Positions 12,401 to 24,130 of a stretch of DNA of 64,000 nt are shown here, in pieces (within the stretch, counting starts at the first letter, position 1; each line of letters starts with the position of its first letter). The notes beneath the pieces are model-generated. The model worked only from the letters and a program-made list of their open reading frames with translations. It made no database searches and was not told where the DNA came from. Source of the stretch: Dichetophora obliterata (lineage: Eukaryota; Arthropoda; Insecta; Diptera; Sciomyzidae); assembly GCA_963920525.1 (NCBI GenBank), contig OY986439.1:18895319-18959318 (forward strand), read 5' to 3'. Both the position numbers and the translations under genes were made by a program.

Positions 12401-15400
12401 TAGGATATATTATGTTATTTTTATGTTACGTTGCTGAGACAACTACTCGAATACGCAAAGTGTTTGAAATCAGTAAGGTCGTAAAAGGTTGTTATCAGTG
12501 GAAACTATTTTTGATGAGGCTATATTATGACCAAATTACGATATTTCTCGAAATTACGAAGACTCCTTTCAACCCGAATTGCCAACAAACTACTTGCGGT
12601 GTAAGTAATCATTGCTCGTAAATTGCCATGTGTAGGGTCTCTTCAATGCACTAAATTCACAAAAAGATACCCCCTTTACGGGATCGAGCCGATTCGTTTA
12701 ATGGCAAAATCTTGAAACAACCAAAACCTTAAAAAAAATTCTTGAAAAAATACAATCTTGAAATAATTTTTTTTTTTAAAAAGTAGAAGACAAGAAATAT
12801 GCATAAATCTTGAAAAAATAAAATTTTGAAACAAAAATATTAAAAAAAATTCTAGAAAACAAAATATATGCATAAATCTTGAGAAATCTTGTAAAAATTG
12901 TAAAAAGGTTATTTCGAATAAAGTACAAAATTTAGAGAAAAATGTATCGAATATCAAAAAAATCCATGTAAAATTTTGGCAAAAGCATGATTATTTTTCA
13001 CGAATTTTGTCTCCTAAACTACTTGCGAGTGTGCGTTTTTTTTTTTGCATATTTTAGTTTAGAAGGTCCATATAAATATCGCTCGTTTTATTCAATAACG
13101 TCGCAACTAAAAAAAAACTGATTTTTCAGTAGAAGCATTATTAAAGAAGCAGTATTAAACAGATATAGGAAATTGGTCTTTATCTTTCAAATTATCGCTA
13201 AAACAGAAACTATGCCATAAGTTTTTAAATAGTTAAATCTACACACAATGGTACCGCAAAAATAATTTTAGGTGTACTCGTTTTTTATGCAAGTAAAATA
13301 AAAATTTATTAAGGTGATGCAATCACAAAATCGAATCTCACGCGAAGAATATGAAAGACATCGCCACCAAAATAACACATAATAAAGAACATGGTAGAAC
13401 AAACGTTTCTACATAATTAACTCGATTTTTTTTTTATTATGACGTTATAATAAAACGAGCGATATAATAAAAATATTAAAAAAAAATTTAAGTGCGGATC
13501 TTAAAGTAGAATCATTCCTTTATTTGTTCAATTTGGCACCTATTCGAAATTTGACACTTTAAAATTTTTACACTTTCAAAATATAACACTATTTTAAAAT
13601 TTCGCATTTTTTAAAACTTGATAATTCTTTGCATTATTTTACACTTTTCGAAATTTGACACTTTTAAAAATTTTTAATTTTTTTTTTGGAATTTAACATT
13701 TTTTGAATTATATTTTTCAATAAAAACAGTGTAAAATTTTCAATACAGAATTCTTGAAAAGCCTACGCATAGAAATGTATTCTTCAGTTTTTGAGTTTCA
13801 AGATTTTTTTTCAAGAGTTTTAAATTCTGCGAAACGATTTCAACCCCTTCTTTACAATAATATATAAATTTCTGTTGTGGGTAACATGTTAGAGAAACTA
13901 CTGAAAAATTAAAGTTTGGTATAAATAAATTAATTAGTAAACCTTCACTAGTAGTAAAATTAGTAGTTAAATCCTCTCTACATTTAATATGATGAAATGT
14001 TAATATTAAAAGGAGATATAATTATGTCTGGAAACATAAAAATCTTTTCATCAAATCTAACATTTTCCGAATTGAAAATTAATCGGCTCCTCTTTTAATT
14101 GATGCCGCTTATGCAAGGTATTATTACGCTTACACCAAGAATACTTTTCTTTTTGTCTAGTTCTGTGTCTAAGCTTGGACTTTTTTGTAGCATTAGGTTT
14201 TTCTTAATTTCCTCAAATGTTTTTTACAATAGGGGTATTCACGATTCAGTGCACTTGCCAGTGCAGTTGAGGACTTGAGGACTTGTGCACTTTACAAAAA
14301 CAAATTGTATGTATGTCAAAAATCTGCACAAGTGCTTTTCTACTATTACCTTCAACTTGAGGACTTGAGCAGTTGTGCACTTGTGTGCATTGAAAAATGT
14401 TGACAGCTTTGAAATGGTGATGGTGGTGTGTTCACGAAAACCTAACTGCACAACTGCACAGGCAAGTGCACTGAATCGTGAATACCCCTAATGTGACTAA
14501 ATATTATTGTGCTTCTAAATTACAAAAAAGTAATGAGGCACAAACTTATTAAATTTGTTTATAAATTTAAAGAATTAAATAAAAAGTATATTGTGACTTG
14601 AATATTAAGTGAAAATTAGCCTCTTCAAAATTAGTTTTCTTTGCCATGTTTTTTTAGATACTAAATAGTAGATACTAAAGGCATGTAAAATTGCATTTGA
14701 ATCTCTCTCTCATTTGTGTAAATGAAAAACTGGTTGAAAGCAAAACAAGTTATTAGGGGTATTAGCTCCGGATCGTGGATACCACTTTTAATTGTCTATC
14801 ACGCATTAGTTATGTCAATAAAAAGAATTTGCAAGAGGAGTAAAAGTTAGCAAGTACTTGAAATACTTGAGTATTTTAGAAGACAAATTTTCAGTTGCAT
14901 GTACTAGGGCGTTCAAGATGCTGCCGGTCTCCAAGTAACGTCACCCATGCATGACATTTTTGACTGATGGCAACCTTAACATGAACACACCATAAATGTC
15001 AGATCGATATGTCAATGAATAGTAACGTTACGGGGTTCAAAATTAAAGAACTTTTGGTATTGTTATAAAGATGGATTAAGAAGAATTTCGTGCCTTGATT
15101 AAGCATTACTCGATAAAAATGTTATGGTAAATCTGCTCCGTCGTATTCAAACTTAAAATATTGGATTGGAGAGTTGAAATGAGGTCGAATCAGCACAAAA
15201 GATGAACACGCCGGGGGAGCACAAAAAACAGTGACCACTCAAGAATGTTTTGGAAAAATCCACGATTTCATATTGGACAATTCGAAAGTGAAAGTGTGTG
15301 AGATAGCTGTAGCATATCAAGTGGATCGTTGGTTTAAATTTTAAATGAACATTGGGTATGAGAAAGCTGACTGCAAGATGGGTGCTGCGTTCGTTTTCAA

Positions 15401-18201
15401 TCAATCAAAAACATGAATGTGTTCGCACTTCCCAACAATGTTTGAACATCTTTAAACGAAATCTGATTGATTTTTTGTGTAAAATAGTGACCATGGATAA
15501 AACATGGATCCACCACTATACACCAGAATCTAAGGAATCAGCAAAAGAGTGTGTAGGTCCCAGTAGAAGTACACCAAAGCGAGCGAAGATTTTTTGGGAT
15601 TCAAGTGGCATTTTGTTCATCGACTATTTAAGAAAAGGAAAAACAATCTACAGCGACTATTAGCGACTATTACTGCAAATTATTAAACTGATTTAAGAAC
15701 GAAATTGCAAACAAACGGCCCAATTTATCGGAGAAAAAAACATATTTTTGCAAGACCAGGAATATTACCTGTTCCAACACTTAAAAAGGTGGATCCAGGA
15801 AAGGAGATTTGCCACGAATGAAAAGGTCGAATTGGGAATTGGAGCGTATTTCGAATATCTTAAGAAATCTTAATACATATTCAAAGGGCATCGCAATGTT
15901 AGAAAATCAAAGTTTTCAAAACACACATTTTGGCAAAAATCGTTTGTTTTCTTTGTTAGGCCGGCAGCATTTTTAACGAACTAGTTTGTACATAATTATT
16001 AATTATTGATATTTGAATGCAAAAACATAATTTTGTTTACAGTAGTGTCATTACAACTGATTAGTAGGAAAAGAATCACTGTTTCTGGGCTGTAAACATT
16101 TTAGCATTTAAAAATTAAAATAAACAATAATTCAATATTACGTACTTTATCAATTTCCATTTTTTATCCAAATAATCCAAATGGTACTAAAATGTGCGCT
16201 TCAAAACTACTTCATTAACGCATTTACTAGCAACTTAAGCATACACAAGAATTTGCAATACAACGTAGAACTATATTACTTTTTCATTTGCCATGATAGC
16301 GGACGATAACTACAAAGATTGATGAGAGCAAGTTGCGCATTTGTGCAGCCCTTTAGTAAATATTCAACGAAATAACCTTTTAGTTTTGAAAAACCCAGTG
16401 TATTTATTAAAGTATATAATTAAGATATTTATCGTGAACTGGGGGTAAAATTTAATATAATCTACCTTTATTAATACATAAAATTATATTTTATGTACCA
16501 CATATTGCATAAGCATTTTGGGGAAAATCGAGGAATTTAATGTTGCAATTAACAAAATCAGACAATTTTTGCTGTATTTTGTTTGATGGTTTTTTAAAAT
16601 TCTTCCAAGAATAAACATCTGAAAATTTAGCGTAAAGCACGAAAATGTGTTAATGGTTAAGCATGCATATAATTTCCGTGTTGGTTAGGAAGAAGTGATC
16701 AAAGGAATGGTTATATTATAAACGTTGATCTAGGGATCAAACCACATCCATTGCTTTGGCGCCTATGTGAATAAAGTGTGTTCGTGAAAAGCAAAGCAAC
16801 AAACCTAAATTTTTTAAGGTTTAAAAACTTCGTCTTCTGCATTTCTGAAAATATTAAAATATATACTTACATATATACAAAATTTTTTTGCACAAATCAT
16901 GCAAATAGAAAGCGTAAAATTTATTCCAGTGTTCGTTTGTGTGTCGAGATGTTAAAAAGTTTTATGTCGACAGAAGTGTAAAATCACGCAGTACCTTCCT
17001 TTTCTCTTTAGTAAAAATTTTTGAGTAAAATGGCTTAAAATAGTTTTTAAACTTTAAATTTAAGTTTTAAATTAAAGCATTATAATCGAATTTCCTACGC
17101 ATGGTTTCTAATTGCATTAACAATTTTAGGCGGATATGGAGGTGGTGGTAGCGGCGGTGGTGGCGGTGGTAACGATATGGTTACTCAAGAAGATACAATC
17201 TTCGTTTCTGGTATGGATCCTGGTGCAACTGAAATGGATATTGAAACACATTTTGGTGCCATTGGACTTATCAAGGTATTTTCTTTCAATGCATAAATTT
17301 AATAAGATGTTTTTTAACTAAACTCGGCTGTCACTTGCCTACTTGCAGAAAGACAAGCGAACCATGAAACCTAAGATTTGGCTATACAAGCACAAAGATA
17401 CAGGGCTTTCGAAGGGTGAAGCCACTGTTACCTATGACGATACGAATGCTGCACAATCAGCCATTGCTTGGTTTGATGGACGTGATTTTAATGGTTGCGT
17501 TATAAAAGTTTCTCTTGCACAAAGACAAAACAATTGGAGTAAGGGTGGCATGGGCGGAGGTCGCGGTGGCGGCGGCGGTGGTGGTGGTGGAGGTTTTGGA
17601 GGACGTGGTCGTGGTGGTGGTGATCGTGGTGGTGGCGGTGGCGGTCGTTTTGACCGTGGTGATCGCGGTGGTGGTGATTATGATTCAAGTCGTGGTGGCG
17701 GCGGTGACAGAGGTGGTCGTGGTCGTATGGGTGGTGGTGGAGGAGGCGGCAGAGATGGTTCCTTACCACAGCGTGATGGCGATTGGAAGTGCAGCAGTTG
17801 CAGCAACACTAACTTTGCTTGGAGAAATGAATGCAACAGGTAAAAGTTATATGTTAAAAGATTTGGAGATTTTTCATTTTATTTATAATATTTACTTTAT
17901 TAGATGTAAAACACCCAAGGATGATGCTGCAGAAGATGGTGGAGCTTCCGGTGGTGGAGGATATGGAGGTGGTGGTGGTGGTGGTGGTGGCGGCGGCTAT
18001 GGTGGTAGTAATGACCGTGGTGGTGGCGGTGGCTACAATAGAGATAGAGGAAGTGGTGGCGGTGGCGGCGGAGGTGGAGGCGGATATAATCGCTTTAGTG
18101 ATGGCGGTGGACGTGGTGGCGGTCGTGGCATGGGAGGTGGTGGGGGACGTCGTGATGGTCCCATGAGAAACGATGGTGGCAATCGTCCCAGGCCGTACTA
18201 A
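9418..18201 (+). CDS. caz: cabeza (FUS/EWS/TAF15 family RNA-binding protein), seven coding exons
   Basis: The product is a nuclear FET-family RNA-binding protein that takes part in transcription and splicing. Coding exons are 9418-9424, 9486-9629, 9715-9793, 12161-12195, 17130-17275, 17349-17839 and 17904-18201. All introns are GT-AG with matching phase, giving 399 residues, the length I recall for Drosophila caz. Residues 1-103 are a Gly/Tyr/Asn-rich low-complexity domain. The RRM spans about 110-195, with RNP2 TIFVSGM (111-117) and RNP1 KGEATVTY (159-166). An RGG/Gly-rich block follows. The RanBP2-type zinc finger has cysteines 285, 288, 299 and 302 (WKCSSC...NECNRC). A second Gly-rich tract ends in RPRPY, a PY-type nuclear localisation signal. 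Intron 4 is 4.9 kb and loaded with transposons. The GGT/GGC runs create open antisense and shifted frames that are artefacts. Confidence 0.97.
9794..12160 (+). other. caz intron 3, 2.4 kb, nothing recognised
   Basis: AT-rich intron with GT at 9794 and AG at 12159-12160. I see no gene or clear repeat in it. Confidence 0.5.
12540..12640 (+). repeat. Fragment of the TGCTTGCGG repeat family
   Basis: In caz intron 4. The order GAATTGCC..ACAAACTACTTGCGG, then a GTAAG.AAT.ATTGCTCG word, then AATTGCC resembles the units at 36568-36830 (ACTGCTTGCGGTGAAAGCAA...AATTGCC). Confidence 0.45.
12680..12960. repeat. Low-complexity A-rich repeat in caz intron 4
   Basis: Two diverged units carry ATTCTTGAAAA or ATTCTAGAAAA and ATATGCATAAATCTTGA. 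The open minus-strand frame here is just the TTC/TTT-rich complement. Confidence 0.4.
13076..13465. mobile_element. MITE-like element in caz intron 4
   Basis: ATATCGCTCGTTTTATT at the left (13076) is mirrored by AATAAAACGAGCGATAT at the right (to 13465), and ATAACGTC/GACGTTAT continues the arms inward. About 390 bp, no coding capacity. Confidence 0.6.
14231..14489. mobile_element. 259-bp MITE, AGGGGTATTCACGATTCAG family
   Basis: The ends AGGGGTATTCACGATTCAG and CTGAATCGTGAATACCCCT are perfect inverses, followed by TGCACTTGCC and its inverse. AAT flanks both sides, a possible 3-bp target duplication. Relatives are at 4839-5966 and 60332-60472. Confidence 0.75.
14905..15985 (+). mobile_element. 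Degenerate mariner element in caz intron 4
   Basis: Terminal repeats CTAGGGCGTTCAAGATGCTG (14905) and the inverse-type end CAGCATTTTTAACGAACTAG (about 15985) bracket a broken mariner transposase. Its start is near 15071 (ATGGATTAA, second codon a stop). The length of about 1.08 kb is close to that of full mariners, so it is a nearly complete but inactivated copy. Confidence 0.8.
15071..15880 (+). pseudogene. mariner transposase pseudogene
   Basis: Recognisable segments in order are EEFRALIKHYS near the start, then GMRKLTARWVLRSFSINQK at about 15355, FKRNLIDFL, and VTMDKTWIHHYTPESKES at about 15485 holding a catalytic aspartate. IFWDSSGILFIDYLRKGKTI lies at about 15590, followed by NSDYY-like text. 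The MRKL.ARWVPR and MDETW.HHYTPES signatures are those of mariner transposases. Stops and frameshifts, including the second codon, make it inactive. Confidence 0.85.
15986..17129 (+). other. Rest of caz intron 4, nothing further recognised
   Basis: AT-rich intron sequence ending in the acceptor TTTTAG at 17129. Confidence 0.45.
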
Positions 18202-18603
18202 ACTATTTTTAACAATGTTTAAGTAATTATTAAACATGCTTGATTTTATGTTATAAAATTAATTTAATTTAAATTGTACTAATTGACTACAGATTGTAAA
18301 GCATTACATGGAACTTGTGTAATTAATTTGTAAAATTGCAACATTTACAAGAAACTTTTTGCATTCATTAATATATTAACAATATTGATTACATAAATCG
18401 ATAAAACGTCGATAAAATATATGTATGTAATTTAGAAAGAACATATTTTTGTTTTTATTATTTCAATGGTAAAAATGGGCTACAAAACAATCACAAAAAT
18501 TATTCTTAAACCAATAAGATTTATAAGGTAAAACAGATATTTTCATAAGCTGATTAAAAGTCTTAAGTTACCTACCAATGAAGAATGAAAGCAAATGAAT
18601 ATT
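18202..18603. other. 3' untranslated region and flank of caz
   Basis: AT-rich. ATTAAA at 18229-18234 could serve as a polyadenylation signal; no canonical AATAAA is close to the stop codon. Confidence 0.4.
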
Positions 18604-18823
18604 CAGCCCAATTCTGAATAATTTTTCCCGGGGAATTAGGAAAAGGATTTTTAATTTTTAAGACAGCAGATAAAGATATCTCATTTTTTCTTTTTACCCT
18701 CATGAATATTGACGGTTGATTAACAAGTTGGCATTAAAAATTTCCAAAATGTCCTTGAACTTTATCTTAAAAATTAAAACTCCCTTTTCCAATTCCTCGG
18801 GAAAATCATTCAGAATTGGGCTG
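18604..18823. mobile_element. MITE, CAGCCCAATTCTGAAT family, copy 1
   Basis: The ends CAGCCCAATTCTGAAT and ATTCAGAATTGGGCTG are perfect inverses, followed by near-inverse CCCGGGGAATT. The fold-back is 220 bp. Other copies are at 19553-19708, 20252-20289 and 22032-22211. Confidence 0.75.
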
Positions 18824-18844
18824 ATTAAGTTCCAAAGTTCTCAA

Positions 18845-19080
18845 GATGTTTAAGTTCGACCACTGAAGCGATCCACCTTATTTGCACACCATATATTCGG
18901 GTGGTGTTCCGGAATGTTTTTGTTTGTGTTAGACACCCCACAAACAAAAACAACCCACAAGCGTGTGGATTGCCCCTTAGCTCCTCTCATTATGAATGGT
19001 GTGGATCTTGTGGAATCAGCCGCTCTTGACGTTCTGGACATCGATTCAATCTAATCTTTGTTGGAATAATCATATCTTCG
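18845..19080. repeat. Dispersed repeat shared with 31180-31240
   Basis: CCACTGAAGC(G/T)ATCCACCTT followed by a CATAT(A/G)TTCG word occurs here and again near 31188. I cannot assign its class. Confidence 0.4.
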
Positions 19081-19117
19081 ATGGTGCAAAAAATATTTCA
19101 CTTCAGCTGATCTTCAG

Positions 19118-19311
19118 CTGAACCTCGTGTTCTTTAGTCGCACGGTTAAGTTGTGGAATAGTCTCCCTGCGAGCGTGTTTCCCTGCAGTTTTGAGCTATG
19201 CAAAATAAAAATATCTTCACCGACATTACTCTATCTATCAACCCTCCAAATAACTATCACCCATCTTCCGTATCAACACCATGCTTACACATTTATAGGG
19301 GGCATCCCCTG
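19118..19311 (+). pseudogene. C-terminal end of a LINE reverse transcriptase
   Basis: The frame reads VFFSRTVKLWNSLPASVFPC, then FELCKIKISSP and on to a stop. The FF.RT..LWNSLPA.VFP motif is the usual C-terminus of jockey/CR1-type ORF2 proteins. Only this tail is left; no RT core lies upstream. Confidence 0.7.
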
Positions 19312-19552
19312 AGCGTTAGTTCAATCTAAAAAAGAAAACGCTACTGTTCACGAAATTTTAGAGACAGTGGATTTTGGCGCTTGCGGACAGTAAATGTCAA
19401 TTGCAGGGGTTAAAGTGTTGGTTTTGTTGTGCTTTTGAGGAAATTTTCGGCAACACTAGTAACGTGTTTATGATTGCAAACAAAAATGGAAGTCAACTTG
19501 CACTTGTAGTCCAGCAACTTTCAGCTAATTTCGAGATTTTTTCGACGACAAT

Positions 19553-19708
19553 CAGCCCAATCATGAAACATTTTCTCCCGGGAGTTGTAAAAGGGAGTTT
19601 CCGGTTTTAAAATAGCAGATAAAGACATTAATTTTTTTTATTTTACACTAACGAATATTGGCGGTTGATAAAAAAAATTGCATTAAAAATTGTTTCATGA
19701 TTGGGCTG
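19553..19708. mobile_element. MITE, CAGCCCAAT family, copy 2
   Basis: The ends CAGCCCAATCATGAAACA and TGTTTCATGATTGGGCTG are inverse. An internal CCCGGGAGTTGTAAAAGGGA block is related to copy 1. 156 bp. Confidence 0.7.
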
Positions 19709-22031
19709 AATGTGTATTTGCCTGCAAGGGATTACTGTTCTTTGTAGACTAAAACGAAACTGAGTTTAACATATTAAAGTAGTTAGCTAATAAATTACAA
19801 AAACGTGAGGAATAGCGTTTTCGTTTTCTCTGATGCCTGCGATTTAAAAATAAAGACGATTTTGTCATTCCTGTAACTAGGTTTTTCGATATTTGATAGT
19901 ATTCTGATAATAGTTGTGCGTGAGTTCCAAATAACTATTAAAACCGATGTAGTTGAAAGATCTATTTCTACTGAATTTTGATGCAAATGTCATTATCACA
20001 ATTCTTTTTTGTTTTTATTAAAGCATATTATTGCGTTTATACATTGTACCGTTACGCAACTCGCGCCAGATTTTTTACGAGTTATGTGGAGCTTGAGCTT
20101 ATTTTTTATTTCTTTTTATTTCATTCCTTTGACAACCACTATATGGTATGCATATATGAGTGAGATCTTTCTAAAGTAATTAAATAATTCTTTTAATTTT
20201 TTCTTTAAATTGGAATAAACATTTGTAATCTAATATCTAAAAAAAAAACATTCGCCCAATCATGAAACATTTTCTCCCGGGAGTTGTAACATCAATTAAG
20301 AGAAACGCAATTTTAAAAAAAGAAAAAAGTTAAAAAAATTCCGAAATCTAAAACAGCTAAGCATAGAGACTATAAGTATGTTCGCGTACTTCTCCAATGA
20401 AAAATACCCAGCAGTAACTTGCAAGAGAGCAAACGCACAATTCACTCTAAAATAGAAAAATATTCAAAAAAGTACGCGAACGCAAAATTTGCAAAAACTT
20501 GCAAGCCTCGATAAAAGCTGATTAACGTCTTGCTTACGTTTCAAGTGGAATGGAAAACAAAAGGAGATTGGACGTGAATGGTTCTCCTGGAACCCAGTGG
20601 CAATGTTTTCTACAAAAATTGAAGATATTTTCCATATTTTGACGACTGCAGCAGTCAATCTTCCGATTTGTGAACATCAATTTTACTAAATTTGCATAAT
20701 TGTTAAAATTGCAACTGTCTTAAATCAGCTGTTTTCAAGCTTGCAAATTCTCGACAGTAAAAATTTTTCCAGCAGGAATTTGCAACTCCCCTTCAAGTCA
20801 ACTGTCACTTTGAGTTCAATTTCTTTTATTTTCTGCTCTCAATTTCTTTTATTTTGCCAAAAGCTGATAATTTGAAAAAAAATTTGATAATGATAAAAAA
20901 GCAGACCTTATATATTATACAGAGGTCCCTTATTGTACAAGCGTCCGGAGGATAGAAGAAAAAAAAAAGAGAATTATACTTTGTCTCAGCGTTCGCTTTG
21001 ACGCTGCCTATACTTTTTTAAAGGTACGCATGAAACAACTGCTGAGGCAAAAGAAATTTTTTTTTTGTTTTGTACTGACTACTGATTGAGTGAACTTTGA
21101 ACTGACACCTCTGTGTAATATACTCTCTGTGAGCTAAGCATAAAAAAGAAAATTATGTTTCCTATTTCGAAAAAAACAGAAAAAAGTCAAGGTATAGAGA
21201 AATAAATTAAAATAAAATCGATTTCTGTCATTCCTGTAACCACTAAAACACACAAAATACATATAAATCAATTTCATGACGTCATAACGTGTGCCCTTTA
21301 GCGATTTTAACTTAATTGAGGGCTAAATAGTATAAAGAAACCATAATTCTATCTTAAAGTTTTATGTTTCATTTGAAAATGGTCACTTTTGCCGGAATTG
21401 CCCATATATATACTAACAGGCCGGAGTTGTCAGCGGCTTCACCACGGACGTTTTAACATTCTCCAAAAGCCAATACATGTCAAACGAAATAAGAAACATT
21501 TCTTTTGTTTTATTTTGTTTTGCAGCGCAGCACTGCAAAATATCTCACTGAGCGCTCTATGAGAGTAACTTTTCACATGTATCTACTAAGTTTAAAATTT
21601 GAAATATTTCGATAAAAAACAACTCCTATAGAAGTGACATCATCAAAATAGTACAACGTTGAAAACATCGAAGGATTAAGTGTGGTGTCAGTAAGTTCTT
21701 ACAGAGAACGCAGACGATATGCCTGGTGTCAAATAAATAAAATCAGTCTAGCAGCTTGGAGGCAATGTTCTTTTATGGTTGTAGAATCCATATCCACCAT
21801 CAACTCCTCCAACAATACAAGCATTAAAATAAAATTAACTCCTGGAAACAGGTGTTACTTTAGGCTCCATAGGCAATTGAGAAGCAGAGCCCTGTTCGAT
21901 TTTTATCTGATGTCCAAAATTTTTAAGTCGAATACTTGATTTTGGAGAAAATCCTTAGTCAAAAATTTACCTTTCTTTAATTTAGACGGTTTTCAGAATT
22001 TGGTCGTGGATGAATTCGTAAGCTCGCGTTG
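19709..22031. other. Non-coding stretch between caz and the RING gene
   Basis: Apart from the fragment at 20252, I see no gene. Words such as GTTCGCGTACTT and AGTACGCGAACG at 20378-20480 form a weak inverted repeat reminiscent of the MITE end at 4110. 20880-21130 contains repeated GACACCTCTGT-like and purine-rich text. None is firm. Confidence 0.3.
20252..20289. repeat. MITE fragment, CAGCCCAAT family
   Basis: GCCCAATCATGAAACATTTT and CTCCCGGGAGTTGTAA match the left end of the copy at 19553, then the similarity stops. It is a 5' fragment only. Confidence 0.65.
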
Positions 22032-22211
22032 ATTCTGAATGTTTTTTCCCGGGGAATTGGAAAAGGGAGTTTTCATTTTTAAAACAGCAGATAAAAATAT
22101 AAAATTTTTTAAAATTGGCTTTAAGAATTTTCAAAATATTTTTGAACTTTATCTTAAAAATTAAAACTACCTTTTCCGATTCCCCGGGAAAAATCATTCA
22201 GAATTGGGCTG
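22032..22211. mobile_element. MITE, CAGCCCAATTCTGAAT family, copy 3
   Basis: It has ATTCTGAATG...CCCGGGGAATTGGAAAAGG on the left and its inverse ending CATTCAGAATTGGGCTG on the right. The outer 6 bases of the left arm are missing or changed. Confidence 0.7.
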
Positions 22212-22773
22212 TATGCAAATTTTAAGTACCCAAAGATCCTGGATTCAAATTCCATATTACAAAGTTGTTTTTTTTTGTTTAGACTGCCTAATAAAACCAC
22301 AAACAAATTTGCTAACAATTTAAAAAATGTCCAAACAATTTTAATAATATACACATATTTTTAACTAAACAAAATTGTATTTAAATGATAATATATGTTT
22401 TTGCGCTGGGCGTTCATGTTGCAGAATATTTTGAAAATCAATAATTTGGAAAACTTAAAGCTACATTCACCAAGTTTCCTTAGAAACAAAACTCTGAATA
22501 CATATTAAAATACATATTAAAAACAAACAAGTGCACACAAAAACCACGTAGCCCCAGTTCAAAGTAGTTATAAATTTTAAATGAGTTTAGCTTCGTTCGG
22601 AGTAAAATTTTTGTTTTTTCTGCTTATTATTAAAATTGCGAAGAATAGTATCTTTGTTTTTTCCATTCAGCATATTAAGACGTGCGTTAAGAATATTAAG
22701 ACGCTAATCATACGTTTGGATGTTTTAATATACGCAAAAAACAGCAAAAAACATGACATCAGACATTCGACTG
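22212..22773. other. 3' flank of the RING gene, nothing recognised
   Basis: AT-rich sequence downstream of the minus-strand stop codon. No further gene seen. Confidence 0.35.
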
Positions 22774-23794
22774 TTATGCAAATAACAACCAAGCAATGCA
22801 AAGGAAAGCCAGATAAAGGAACAACTTTGAGAGTTGCTGTTCATCATCGTACTGCATTGTTCCACGATTTGCAGCTGTAAAAATAAAAGTTATTTAGAAT
22901 TAATTGATGATTGCAAAGAGTATACAAGATGAGTAATTTTTTTGTGGTTTAGGAGCCCTATCAAGACCAGTAGGACTAGCGATATTAAGCAACAAATCAC
23001 TGTTAATATAATTATTTGACCAACCTGCAGGTCTTGCTTCACCAAAGTTGAACGAAGACGCAAAATAGCCGAATGGAAATGCACCAATACCAAAGGACAT
23101 ATGAAAACCATCGCCAAATCCAAATCCTTGAAAGCCTTGTTGAGGTTCAGGTTCAGTGCGCTGTCCAGCAGGTCGTGGTGGCACTTTATTTCTAGAAAAA
23201 CAAATAGTTGGTGTGTTATAAAAGTGATTGTTTATTAATGTTTCTATTCAAATACAACCTTGGATCTTCCTGTTTCGAGCTATTACGTCCATACAATGGA
23301 ATAACTTTTTCCCGACTAATTGCCGCCTTGCAAACAGGACATAGTTTCCGATTAGGTCTGGTTTCTAGCCACTGATGCAAACAAGGCCAACAAAACAAAT
23401 GTCCACACATGCTAACCACAGCGTCTTTGGCGGTATCCAAACATATATTGCACTCGTACATAGAATCATCATTTTTATCTTCTTCATTGGTGCCTCCACT
23501 AGCTCCATTACTCTCAGTGCCATTTTTGATAGCGGCGTTTGACTCTAGATTTAATTTCTGTGTTGTGGCTGTACCCAAAGAGCTTCCACTAAAAGCATAG
23601 GCTGTGGATGATGAAGTTGTTTCTTGTGGACCAGCTGCTTGTGCTCCAGCTTCGGTTTCTGCTCCAACTCTTGTTGCATCTTCATCTGCGTTATCGTTAT
23701 AATTCCAGTTTGCAGTTGTTTGTACTCCAGATGATGCTTGCATTGATGTTGTTGGCAATTCGGGGGCCGTTGGTATTGGTGTGTAGGCGGACAT
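22774..23794 (-). CDS. RNF5/RNF185-type ER membrane RING E3 ubiquitin ligase
   Basis: A membrane-anchored RING-type E3 ligase of the RNF5/RNF185 family, which acts in ER-associated degradation. Coding exons on the minus strand are 23794-23259, 23191-23025 and 22874-22774, with GT-AG junctions and correct phase, giving 267 residues. Residues 1-110 are a low-complexity Ser/Thr/Ala/Asn-rich leader. The RING is C3HC4: Cys115, Cys118, Cys130, His132, Cys135, Cys138, Cys152, Cys155 ([20 protein letters not shown] region). It is followed by KVIPLYGR, the family's usual post-RING motif. Exon 2 carries the conserved [20 protein letters not shown]. Exon 3 gives the C-terminal membrane helix [17 protein letters not shown] and a TAA stop. 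Reading through the exon 2 donor would lose the helix, so the three-exon model is preferred. It resembles the Drosophila gene I remember as CG8974, but I cannot verify that name here. Confidence 0.95.
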
Positions 23795-24130
23795 TTTTCA
23801 AAACTTCTACATTAAAAGACCAGTTAAGTTTAGGCGTTATTTATATATTGGTACATAAGAATTAGTTATTATTTTGCGTACGACATGCTTAAGAGTTATT
23901 TTAATAAAGAAATTAGAATTATATTGCATAAATCCATTTTTATACTCGTAATATTAAATTAATTTTAGATTGTTAAAGGCTTGCCGTTTTTTGTATGGAG
24001 ATGAGAACAATATATTTTAAGTGCATAGTTTTTTTAAGTACTTGAAATGTAAGCGCTCATTGTAAAAACATGAAATATAGAAAATTATAATCTTTACAAG
24101 TTTGAAAAAACGTAAATTTGTTATAAAGAC
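23795..24130. other. 5' flank of the RING gene
   Basis: It holds the untranslated leader and promoter of the minus-strand RING gene, with no element clear enough to mark. Confidence 0.35.

Noticed and set aside
17500..18237. Long open frames on both strands over the caz Gly-rich exons
   Set aside because: They are shadows of GGT/GGC repeats; the RRM and zinc-finger frame is the only one with domains and correct splicing.
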